Assembly: GCA_018057825.1 (NCBI GenBank)
Contig: JAGPCY010000046.1
Span: forward strand, 1 to 64,000
Reading direction: 5' to 3'
Length of the DNA: 64,000 nt
DNA from: Kofleriaceae bacterium
GTDB lineage: Bacteria > Myxococcota_A > Polyangia > Haliangiales > Haliangiaceae
Shown here: positions 56,895 to 64,000 of the stretch, piece after piece
How the letters are laid out: every line of letters starts with the position of its first letter
How positions within the stretch are numbered: position 1 is the stretch's first letter
Translations under genes and position numbers: made by a program
Notes under the pieces: generated by a model
Databases searched by the model: none
The model's input: only the letters and a program-made list of their open reading frames with translations
Told to the model about the DNA's origin: nothing

Positions 56895-57401
56895 ATGACC
56901 GGAGGATGGGTATCCATGGACGCTGGCGTCTTCGTCGTGATCTCGCGACGTGCCCCGGGAGGCGCGGGCTTCCTGAACGTCGAGCCGCAACAGTTTCCCG
57001 CCGACGAGCGGCGGGCGACGGTCACGCGGGGACACCTCGCCCTCGTGGTGTCGGAGCTGACGACCGAGTGGCGACACCTCCCGGCGGGGCTCTCCCCTTC
57101 CACCAGCGTCGTCCTTCGGGTCTCTGACACGACGATGGACGCCCTCCACTCTCAGGCGCGCCTGCTCGCTCGCGGCTTCACCCCCGATGACGACGCGGAG
57201 GAGCTACCCGACCTCCTGGGCGAGCTCAAGGCGCTGCTCGTGGACGGCCCGTGGGCGCTGGTCTACCTCGAGGAATGGGAAGACATGCAGGTGATCCGGC
57301 GCGCTACGCCAGACGAGGCGATCGAATACCTGAGGGCCGAGGTCCTGCGCGAACATCCGGCGCGAGGCTTTCTGTTCTTCGGCGAGGGCCCGGCGCGGTA
57401 G
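56895..57401 (+). CDS. Hypothetical protein
   Basis: A 168-residue soluble acidic protein with no motif I know: an N-terminal strand AGVFVVISRRAPG, central helices and a C-terminal LVYLEEWEDMQVIRRATPDEAIEYLRAEVL. It lies two bases after the preceding stop. An alternative start is ATG 56916. The pair resembles small immunity- or regulator-type orphan genes, but that is a guess from context. Confidence 0.55.
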   Translation: MTGGWVSMDAGVFVVISRRAPGGAGFLNVEPQQFPADERRATVTRGHLALVVSELTTEWRHLPAGLSPSTSVVLRVSDTTMDALHSQARLLARGFTPDDDAEELPDLLGELKALLVDGPWALVYLEEWEDMQVIRRATPDEAIEYLRAEVLREHPARGFLFFGEGPAR

Positions 57402-57731
57402 ACCACGCGGCGCGCCTCGTCACCGCCGCCCGCGAACAGCGCCGCGCGCGCAGCGGCTCCGCTGCAGCGAGGGGCACCCAGACCGCTCGCCCCTTCGCGT
57501 CTGTCACCGCGGCCATCATCAGCAGGCCCTCGGGCGAAGAGCACGGGTCGGCCGGGGTCTAGGGCGCTTCGAGCGGGCGCAGGTCGTCGCCGCGCCCCGG
57601 GGCCGACAGGGAGGTCACCCAGCCGGGTCACCCACCTGGGGTCACCCAGCCGGCGGCGACGGCGGTCGCGGGACGGTGGGATCGGCGCGCGCCCAGTGGC
57701 CTGGCCCGGGCCGCGGGCATAAGCTCGACGG
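57402..57731. other. Intergenic region with short repeated boxes
   Basis: No complete gene is seen. On the minus strand a short open piece (about 57404-57540) could be a gene remnant but has neither a sound start nor a family. At 57614-57653, GTCACCC boxes occur three times (57614, 57627, 57641) with AGCCGG or ACCTGG between, spacing 13-14, a likely protein-binding array before the NtrC gene. Confidence 0.4.
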
Positions 57732-59111
57732 GTGGCACCCCCGACTGGCGTCGACGCCCCCCGCGGCGCGGTCGTCCTGGTCGAGGACGACCGCGGGGTG
57801 GCGACCCTGGTCGCGGCGATCCTCGAGGGCGCCGGGTATGCGGTGCGGGTTTGCGGCGACGGCGCGAGCGCCCGGCGGGCCCTGGCAGCGGCCGAGCCCG
57901 ACGTGTTGTGCCTCGACCTGGGCCTGCCCGACGTCGACGGCCGCGAGCTGATCGGCGAGCTGCACCAGCGCCACCGCGACCTGCCGATCGTCGTGCTCAC
58001 CGCCGACGATCAGATCGACACGGTGGTGGCGGCGATGCGGGCCGGCGCCTACGACTACCTGGTCAAGCCGATCGAGCGCGACACGCTCATCCGCACGGTC
58101 GCCGACGCCGCGGCCCGGCGCGCGGGACCGACGCGCGGCGCCGCCCCGACGGCCCCGCCGGGGTACCACGGCCTGATCGGGACCTCGGCGCCGATGCGCG
58201 CCCTCATCCGCGAGCTCGAGCAGGTGGCGCCGACCGATATCACGCTGCTCATCCTCGGCGAGAGCGGGACGGGCAAGGAGCTGGTCGCCCGCGCGATCCA
58301 CGATCGCAGCGCCCGCCGCGATCGGCCCTTCGTCGCCGTCAACTGCGCCGCGATCCCGGAGTCGCTGCACGAGGCCGAGCTGTTCGGTCACGAGCGCGGC
58401 GCGTTCACCGGCGCCAGCGCGCGCGCCCCGGGGCGGTTCGAGCAGGCCCACACCGGGACCCTGTTCCTCGACGAGGTGGCCGAGCTGTCGCCGGCGCTCC
58501 AGAGCAAGCTCCTGCGGGTGTTGCAGGAGCGCCGGTTCCACCGCATCGGCGGCGCCAGCGAGCTCGAGGTCGACATCCGGGTGATCGCCGCCACCCACCG
58601 CGATCTCGACGCCGCGGTGCGGGCCGAGCGCTTCCGCGAAGATCTGTTCTATCGCCTGGCGGTGTTCGAGCTCGAGCTGCCGCCGCTGCGGGCCCGCGCC
58701 GATGACGTACCGATCCTGGCCGAGGCCTTCGTGGCCCGGTTCGCCGACGAGCTCGGCCGCCCGCTGCGCCTGGCGCCCGAGGCCCTGGCCTGCCTCCAGG
58801 CCTACCACTGGCCAGGAAACGTCCGCGAGTTGCAGAACGCGATCCACCGCGCCGCGGTGGCGACCACCGACGGCGTGATCGCCCCGGGTCACCTGCCGCG
58901 GCGGGTCGCGCCGACCGTGCCGACCGCGCCGGCGCCGGGTCCCAGCCCCGACGGTGGCGGCCCGGCAGCGGGCGCCCTCGAGCAGGCCGAGCGCGCGACG
59001 ATCGCCGCCGCCCTGGCCCGCCACCAGCACAACCTGACGCAGGTCGCGCGGGAGCTCGGCATCGGCCGGACCACCCTGTACCGCAAGCTCAAGCGCTACG
59101 ATCTGGGGTGA
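57732..59111 (+). CDS. NtrC-family sigma-54 response regulator
   Basis: A 459-residue protein in three parts: receiver (phospho-acceptor Asp in LCLDLGLPDVDG near residue 61, Lys in YLVKPIE), AAA+ domain (Walker A GESGTGKE near 176, the sigma-54 contact loop GAFTGA near 222, FLDEVAELSP), and a Fis-type HTH at the end (NLTQVARELGIGRTTLYRKL). It would activate sigma-54 promoters on phosphorylation. The GTG start follows a triple GTCACCC array. No kinase is immediately adjacent, but the next genes encode a phosphorelay. Confidence 0.93.
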   Translation: MAPPTGVDAPRGAVVLVEDDRGVATLVAAILEGAGYAVRVCGDGASARRALAAAEPDVLCLDLGLPDVDGRELIGELHQRHRDLPIVVLTADDQIDTVVAAMRAGAYDYLVKPIERDTLIRTVADAAARRAGPTRGAAPTAPPGYHGLIGTSAPMRALIRELEQVAPTDITLLILGESGTGKELVARAIHDRSARRDRPFVAVNCAAIPESLHEAELFGHERGAFTGASARAPGRFEQAHTGTLFLDEVAELSPALQSKLLRVLQERRFHRIGGASELEVDIRVIAATHRDLDAAVRAERFREDLFYRLAVFELELPPLRARADDVPILAEAFVARFADELGRPLRLAPEALACLQAYHWPGNVRELQNAIHRAAVATTDGVIAPGHLPRRVAPTVPTAPAPGPSPDGGGPAAGALEQAERATIAAALARHQHNLTQVARELGIGRTTLYRKLKRYDLG

Positions 59112-59285
59112 GCCGCGGACGTTCCGCCGCGGGTGCGACCCCATAGCGCATCGTCTCGTCCCACGACCGATACACTGTGCCATTGTGAAACATCGCCGCC
59201 CGTCGTCTGCCGCGTCGCGGCGCACGCGCGATCGGCCCGCCACATGCAATGCCGTCGCGGTGATGACCGCCGCCGTGGAGTCTCG

Positions 59286-59942
59286 ATGATCGACGTCCTC
59301 CTGGTCGACGACGCCCGTGAGATCGAGGTCCTGGCCCGCGCCACGCTGGCCGGCCGCGCGGCGCTGCGGGTGTGTCGGGATCGCGCCGCGGCCCGGCAGG
59401 CCTTCGCCGCCGGCCCGGCCGCGGTGGTGTTGATCGATCTGGTCCTCGACGGTGAGTCGGGCTTCGACGTGCTGACCGATCTGCGCGGCCTGCCGGGCGG
59501 CCCGGCCGCGCGCATGCTGGCGGTCTCGGCGTGCGACGATCGCGAGGACGTGGCCCGGACCCGGGCCGCGGGGTTCGACGGCCACCTGGCCAAGCCGCTG
59601 ACCCGCGCGCAGCTCGACCTCGCCCTCGGCCTGGCCGCGCCCGCGATCCAGGTCCCGAGCTACCTGGCCGATCTGGTCCCCGAGTTCCTGGGCGGGGTGA
59701 CAGCCCTGGCCGCGACCGCCCGGGTCGAGCTGGCGCGGGGTGGCTGGAGCGAGGTGGCGCGGGTCGGCCACCGGCTGGCGGGCTCGGCGGCGATCTACGG
59801 CTTCCCGACCCTGGTCGCCCGCGGCCGCGCCCTCGAGCGCGCCGCCACCGCCGCCGATCCGATCGCCGCCGCCCGGCTGATCGAGGAGATCGACGCCGAC
59901 GCCGCGCGGCCGTGGCCCCCGACGCCGGAGCCGCCGCGGTGA
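59286..59942 (+). CDS. Receiver-Hpt response regulator
   Basis: A 218-residue protein: receiver domain with LLVDDA at the start, Asp in LIDLVLDGESGFD near 51 and Lys in HLAKPL; then an Hpt domain with the phospho-His in VGHRLAGSAAIYGF near 162. It can both receive and pass on phosphate. The stop overlaps the GTG of the hybrid kinase, its likely partner. Confidence 0.88.
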   Translation: MIDVLLVDDAREIEVLARATLAGRAALRVCRDRAAARQAFAAGPAAVVLIDLVLDGESGFDVLTDLRGLPGGPAARMLAVSACDDREDVARTRAAGFDGHLAKPLTRAQLDLALGLAAPAIQVPSYLADLVPEFLGGVTALAATARVELARGGWSEVARVGHRLAGSAAIYGFPTLVARGRALERAATAADPIAAARLIEEIDADAARPWPPTPEPPR

Positions 59943-62893
59943 GCTATCGCCTCGAGCGCGTCGAGCTCGATCGGGTGTTCCCGTTCCACGTCGTGGTCGG
60001 CCCCGACGACTGTGTGCGCGGCGCCGGACCCGCGTTGACCGAGCTGGTGCCCGACCTCCTCGGCGCCCGGGTCGACGCCTGGTTTCGCAGCCGCCCCGAC
60101 GACACCCCGGTGACCTTCGCCACCCTCGAGGCCGCGCGCGATCGCCGCCCGCTCCTCGACTTCGCGGGCCGCGTGGCGCTCTCGGGCGAGCTGATCGATG
60201 TCGACGGCGGGCTGGCGTTCCTCGGCGCGCCGTGGGTAGACGAGCGGGCCGAGCTGGCCCGGCTGCGCGCCGCCGAGGCCCGCCACCGCCTGGTGCTGGC
60301 CAGCGCGCCCGACGCGATCATGTGCTGCGACGACGGCGATCGGATCGTGTCGGCGAACCCGGCGGCCGAGCATCTGTTCGGTCACCCCGAGGGCGAGCTG
60401 CGCGGCCGCCCGATCACCGAGTTCATCCCGGGGTTTCCAGACGCGCCCAGCCACGGGGTCGGACGCACCCGCCGGTTCCCATGCGAGGTGACGATCGGCG
60501 AGTCCAGCGACGATGGCCGGCGCTACCACACACTCTTCATCCGCGATCGCACCGAGCGCGATCGCGCCGAGGCCGCCCGTCGCGTCGGGGAGCAGCGCTA
60601 CCAGGTCCTGGTCGAGTCGCTGCCCGAGGTGGTGTTCGAGGTCGACGCCCGCGGTCGCCTGCGCTTCGTCAACCGCGCCTTCGAGACCTGGACCGGCTTC
60701 CCGGTCGCCAGCGTCCTCGGCCGCGACGCCGCGGAGCTGATCGCGCCCGCCGATCGCGCGGCGGTGCGCGCTGCCCGCCGCGCCGCGCTGAGCGAGGTGA
60801 CCCGGGTCCGGGCCGCCCTGGCCCTGCCCAACCAGCCGCCGCGCCAGATCGAGCTGGTGCTGCGGACGGTCGGGCCCGACGGTGGCGTCACCGGGATCGC
60901 CAACGACGTCACCGCCAAGGTCGAGGCCGACACCGCGCTGGTCGCCGCGCGCGACGCCGCCCAGCGCGCGGCCCGCGCCAAGTCCGACTTCCTGGCCCAC
61001 ATGAGCCACGAGATCCGCACGCCGATGAACGCCGTCATCGGCATGACCAGCCTGTTGCTCGACACCCCGCTCGACGACGGCCAGCGCGAGTACGTCGACA
61101 CGATCCGCGCCGGCGGCGAGGCCATGCTGGCGCTGATCAACGAGATCCTCGACTTCTCGAAGATCGAGGCCGGTCACATGACCCTCGAGGAGACGCGCTT
61201 CGATCTGATCGAGGTGATCGAGTCGGCGATGGACCTGTCGGCGCTGGCGGCGGCGCGCAAGGGCCTGGGCTTCGCGTACGCCCTCGGCCCCGACGTCCCG
61301 GCGACCGTCGAGGGCGACGCCACCCGGCTGCGCCAGGTCCTGGTCAACCTGCTGAGCAACGCGGTCAAGTTCACCCACGAGGGCCACGTCCAGCTCGACG
61401 TCGCCGTGTTGGTCGCGAGCCCTGACGAGGTCACCCTCGAGTTCGCGGTCACCGACACCGGCATCGGCATCCGCCCCGATCGCCTCGATCGGCTGTTCCA
61501 CTCCTTCACCCAGCTCGACGCCTCGACCACCCGGGCCTACGGCGGCACCGGCCTCGGGCTCGCCATCACCAAGCGCCTGACCGAGCTGATGGGCGGCGGG
61601 GTCGCGTGCACCAGCGCGCCGGGGCGCGGCTCGCGCTTCACCGCGATGGTCAACCTGCGCCAGCCGTCGGCGCCGCCCGACTGGCGCCGGCCGCAGACGA
61701 CCTTGAGCGATCAGCTCGTGGCGTGCCGGATGGCGCCGCCGCAGGGCCGGATCGTCGCCGAGCTCTTGCAGGGCTGGGGCGCGGAGGTGCTCGCCACCGA
61801 CGACGCGCCCGCCAGGCCGCGGTCCCTGGTGGTGACCGACGCCGAGGACGACGCGCTCGAGGCGGCGCTTCTCGAGGCCGGGCCGGCGGCGGTGCTGGTG
61901 GTGGCGTCGTCGGCGCGCCGGGTCCACTGGGAGCCCCAGGTCGCCGCCGCCCTGGCCCGCGGCCAGCGCTGCCTCACCGCCGCCACGCCGCTGCGCTGGG
62001 GCCGGCTGGCGGCGCAGCTCGGCGCGATGATCGGCGCCTCGCCCAGCCCGACGTGGACCCCGCCGCGGCGCCCGGCCGCGGTCGAGCTCGATCCGACCCT
62101 GGCCGCGGTGCGGATCTTGATCGCCGAGGACAACCTGGTCAACCAGCGGGTCGCGGTGGCGCTCTTGCAGCGCCTGGGCTGTCGCGCCGACGTCGTGGCC
62201 AACGGCCTCGAGGCCCTCGACGCGGTCCGTCGCCAGCCCTACGATCTGGTGTTCCTCGATCTGCAGATGCCGGAGATGGACGGCCTGGCCGCGGCCCGCG
62301 CCATCGGCGAGCTGCGCGGCGTCGAGCTGCCGCTCCTGTGCGCGATGACCGCCAACGCGACGCAGGCCGATCGCGACGCGGTGGCCGCGGTCGGCATGGC
62401 GGGGTTCATCGGCAAGCCGATCGATCCGGCCCAGCTCGAGCATGTGGTTCGCCTGGCCGCCGGCCGGCCCCGCGGCGAGCCGACGCGGCCGCGGCGCACC
62501 TCGACCGCGCCGCAGACGCCGAGCGCGCCGCCGGCCACGATCTCCCGTCGGCTCGACGAGATCGCCCGCGACGCCGGCGATGACGTCGCCAACGAGATCG
62601 CCGAGCTGTTCCTCGAGGACGCGGTCCGCCTGAGCGCCCGCCTCGCGGCGGCGACCGCGCGCGGCGCCACTGACGACGCCCGCCGCGCCGCCCACGCCCT
62701 GCGCGGGGCGGCCAGCAACGTCGGCGCCAGCCACCTCGCGAGCCTGGCCGAGCGCTGCGAGCGCGCCGCCGGCGCCGCCGACGCGACCGCGCTGGCGGCC
62801 GGGACCGAGGCCTTGGGGCTGGCGCTGCCCCTCGCGCTCGCCGCGCTGCGCGCCTACCTCGGGCGCGGCGCGATCGCCGCCGCTGAGCCGTGA
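59939..62893 (+). CDS. HNOBA-PAS-PAS hybrid histidine kinase with receiver and Hpt
   Basis: A 984-residue kinase. Residues 1-105 ([20 protein letters not shown]...LAFLGAPWV) match the HNOBA domain, normally partner of haem-NO/oxygen sensors. Two PAS domains follow (about 115-215 and 225-335), then HisKA ([18 protein letters not shown], His near 356), the ATPase ([26 protein letters not shown]), a degenerate receiver-like region (about 585-690), a true receiver ([13 protein letters not shown], Asp near 773) and an Hpt domain ([13 protein letters not shown], His near 918). No membrane segment is seen. Coupled to the receiver-Hpt gene. Confidence 0.9.
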   Translation: MSYRLERVELDRVFPFHVVVGPDDCVRGAGPALTELVPDLLGARVDAWFRSRPDDTPVTFATLEAARDRRPLLDFAGRVALSGELIDVDGGLAFLGAPWVDERAELARLRAAEARHRLVLASAPDAIMCCDDGDRIVSANPAAEHLFGHPEGELRGRPITEFIPGFPDAPSHGVGRTRRFPCEVTIGESSDDGRRYHTLFIRDRTERDRAEAARRVGEQRYQVLVESLPEVVFEVDARGRLRFVNRAFETWTGFPVASVLGRDAAELIAPADRAAVRAARRAALSEVTRVRAALALPNQPPRQIELVLRTVGPDGGVTGIANDVTAKVEADTALVAARDAAQRAARAKSDFLAHMSHEIRTPMNAVIGMTSLLLDTPLDDGQREYVDTIRAGGEAMLALINEILDFSKIEAGHMTLEETRFDLIEVIESAMDLSALAAARKGLGFAYALGPDVPATVEGDATRLRQVLVNLLSNAVKFTHEGHVQLDVAVLVASPDEVTLEFAVTDTGIGIRPDRLDRLFHSFTQLDASTTRAYGGTGLGLAITKRLTELMGGGVACTSAPGRGSRFTAMVNLRQPSAPPDWRRPQTTLSDQLVACRMAPPQGRIVAELLQGWGAEVLATDDAPARPRSLVVTDAEDDALEAALLEAGPAAVLVVASSARRVHWEPQVAAALARGQRCLTAATPLRWGRLAAQLGAMIGASPSPTWTPPRRPAAVELDPTLAAVRILIAEDNLVNQRVAVALLQRLGCRADVVANGLEALDAVRRQPYDLVFLDLQMPEMDGLAAARAIGELRGVELPLLCAMTANATQADRDAVAAVGMAGFIGKPIDPAQLEHVVRLAAGRPRGEPTRPRRTSTAPQTPSAPPATISRRLDEIARDAGDDVANEIAELFLEDAVRLSARLAAATARGATDDARRAAHALRGAASNVGASHLASLAERCERAAGAADATALAAGTEALGLALPLALAALRAYLGRGAIAAAEP

Positions 62894-62925
62894 CGAGACC
62901 CGACGAGCTGCGACGAGCCGCGACG

Positions 62926-62946
62926 GCGGTCGCGGACCGCGACCGC
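62926..62946. terminator. Perfect palindrome between convergent kinase genes
   Basis: GCGGTCGCGG-A-CCGCGACCGC, a 10-bp stem around a single base, in the 67-base gap. It could end transcription from both sides; no U-run. Confidence 0.5.
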
Positions 62947-62960
62947 GCGCGGGCGTGCGG

Positions 62961-64000
62961 CTACGGGCGAGGCGCGTGCATCGGCGACCGCTCGGCACCG
63001 CGCGCGGCGTAGCGCACCAGCTCGCGGCGCAGGCGATCGAGGGCGATCGGCTTGGTCATGAAGGCATCGATGCCGGCCGCCAGGCAGGCGTCGCGGGCCT
63101 CGCTGAGCGCGTTGCCGGTGAGCGCGATGATCGGGGTCGGGACGAGCTGACCGAAGCGCTCATGGGCGCGCATCGCCCGCGCCGCCTCGACGCCGTCGAG
63201 CACCGGCATCTGCAGGTCGAGCAAGACGACGTCGTAGCGCTCGGTCTTGAAGGCGTCGACCGCGGCGGCGCCGTCACCGACCAGGTGGTAGGCGTGCTGA
63301 TCGCGCTCGAGGAAGCGCGCGATCAGCTTCTGATTGACCACGTTGTCCTCGGCCACCAGCACCCGTAGGCCCCGGCTCGGCGTCGCCGCGTCCGAGACCG
63401 GGGTCGGGCGGCTCGGCTGCAGCGCCTCGGCGATCGCCTCGAGGGCCTCGGCCTCGTCGAACGGCTTGACCAGGCAGGCCCGAGGCCGGACCGCGCGGGC
63501 CCGGGCCCGATCGATCCGGCGATCGAGCGCCGACAACAGCACCAGCTTGGCCGCCGGCTGCCGACGGGCGACCTCGGCGGCGACCTCGAGGGCGCGCGGG
63601 CTGTCGCCGCGGACCAGGACCGCGTCGACCATCGGGCCACCGCGGGCCGCCTCGCCGAGCTCGGCCAGCGAGGTCGCGACGTCGGCGCCGCGCCGGCGCA
63701 GGGCGGCCGCCAGCCAGCCGACCGAGGCCGGATCGTCGTCGAGGATCATCAGGCGGCGCCCGATCGCGACCCCGGCGTGCTCGCTGGCCGGCGCGGCCTC
63801 GACCGGCCGCGCCGCGACCGTGAAGGCGAACGTGCTGCCTCGCCCGGGCTCGCTGACCAGGGTGATCGTGCCGCCGAGGAGCTGGACCAGGCGCCGCACG
63901 ATCGTCAGGCCGAGCCCGGTGCCGCCGTACTGTCGCGGGGTCGAGGAGCTGGCCTGGGCGAACGGCTCGAAGATCGCGGCGTGGCGCGACGGCGCGATGC
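62961..64000 (-). CDS. Hybrid histidine kinase, C-terminal part (runs off the window)
   Basis: At least 346 residues are visible on the minus strand, beginning at the window edge inside an ATPase domain ([29 protein letters not shown]), followed by a degenerate first receiver (LMILDDDPASVGWL; MVDAVLVRGD in place of the usual Asp loop) and a complete second receiver (VLVAEDNVVNQKLI, Asp in VVLLDLQMPVLDG, Lys in FMTKPIAL). The N-terminal sensor lies outside the window. It converges on the HNOBA kinase. Confidence 0.88.
   Translation of the reverse strand, partial: IAPSRHAAIFEPFAQASSSTPRQYGGTGLGLTIVRRLVQLLGGTITLVSEPGRGSTFAFTVAARPVEAAPASEHAGVAIGRRLMILDDDPASVGWLAAALRRRGADVATSLAELGEAARGGPMVDAVLVRGDSPRALEVAAEVARRQPAAKLVLLSALDRRIDRARARAVRPRACLVKPFDEAEALEAIAEALQPSRPTPVSDAATPSRGLRVLVAEDNVVNQKLIARFLERDQHAYHLVGDGAAAVDAFKTERYDVVLLDLQMPVLDGVEAARAMRAHERFGQLVPTPIIALTGNALSEARDACLAAGIDAFMTKPIALDRLRRELVRYAARGAERSPMHAPRP

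Noticed and set aside
57263-58000. Minus-strand ORF covering the NtrC start region
   Set aside because: It overlaps the receiver domain of a clear NtrC gene; at most a short gene remnant lies around 57404-57540.

Overview
This window looks like chromosome from a myxobacterium-like, very GC-rich Gram-negative bacterium (Myxococcota; a Kofleriaceae/Haliangium-type or Polyangia relative is my best guess). The reasons are strong GC bias at third codon positions, frequent GTG starts, secreted proteins with MYXO-CTERM-like tails (Gly/Cys patch, hydrophobic stretch, Arg run), many lipoproteins, a minor-pilin/PilY1 operon, a 2117-residue TPR protein and several complex two-component proteins. No rRNA, tRNA or CRISPR array was seen.

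Layout. 0-11.5 kb: a TetR regulator with a fatty-acid/sterol hydroxylase-like gene, GNAT, HARE-HTH protein, a zinc-cluster protein opposite a RecB/Cas4-like nuclease, a sulfatase-fold lipoprotein, fdhD, an HD phosphohydrolase and a double-CDGSH Fe-S protein. 11.55-12.5 kb: an apparently non-coding element bounded by 33-bp inverted repeats that are themselves hairpins. 12.8-15.1 kb: a lipoprotein and a MYXO-CTERM protein. 15.2-20.1 kb: a sulfur island (two half-size YeeE/YedE transporters, TauE exporter, ETHE1-like persulfide dioxygenase, rhodanese, second metallo-hydrolase, tandem UspA) with a sigma-54-like promoter and a shared GTTTCACC motif. 20.3-23.4 kb: an active/inactive pair of M16 peptidases. 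23.5-25.1 kb: an IS481-type insertion sequence whose ends are arrays of 7 and 6 inverted 19-bp units. 25.1-26.4 kb: a toxin-antitoxin-like cassette between 37-bp direct repeats. 26.5-34.7 kb: a CHRD protein, a minor pilin/PilY1 operon and a Wza-like lipoprotein. 35-43 kb: PAS and STAS/zinc-ribbon proteins and the giant TPR protein. 43-52.8 kb: a receiver-like/HATPase protein, an ABC exporter with two DUF4139-like surface proteins, and an nSTAND-HEAT membrane protein. 53-57.4 kb: an atypical patch of small orphan genes with a broken duplicate gene and a stop-interrupted gene. 57.7-64 kb: an NtrC regulator and a phosphorelay (receiver-Hpt, HNOBA hybrid kinase, second hybrid kinase running off the window).

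The most unusual property is a family of nine intergenic tracts of a degenerate hexamer (TCGGNC, read GNCCGA on the other strand), all between 0.1 and 35 kb. Seven begin within about 12 bases of a stop codon, and four fill the space between convergent genes up to both stops. Other convergent junctions carry hairpins or are only 12-19 bases long, so the tracts may replace ordinary 3'-end signals. The IS481 element is inserted into one of these tracts. The long ORFs read through the tracts and antisense to real genes are composition artefacts and are left out.
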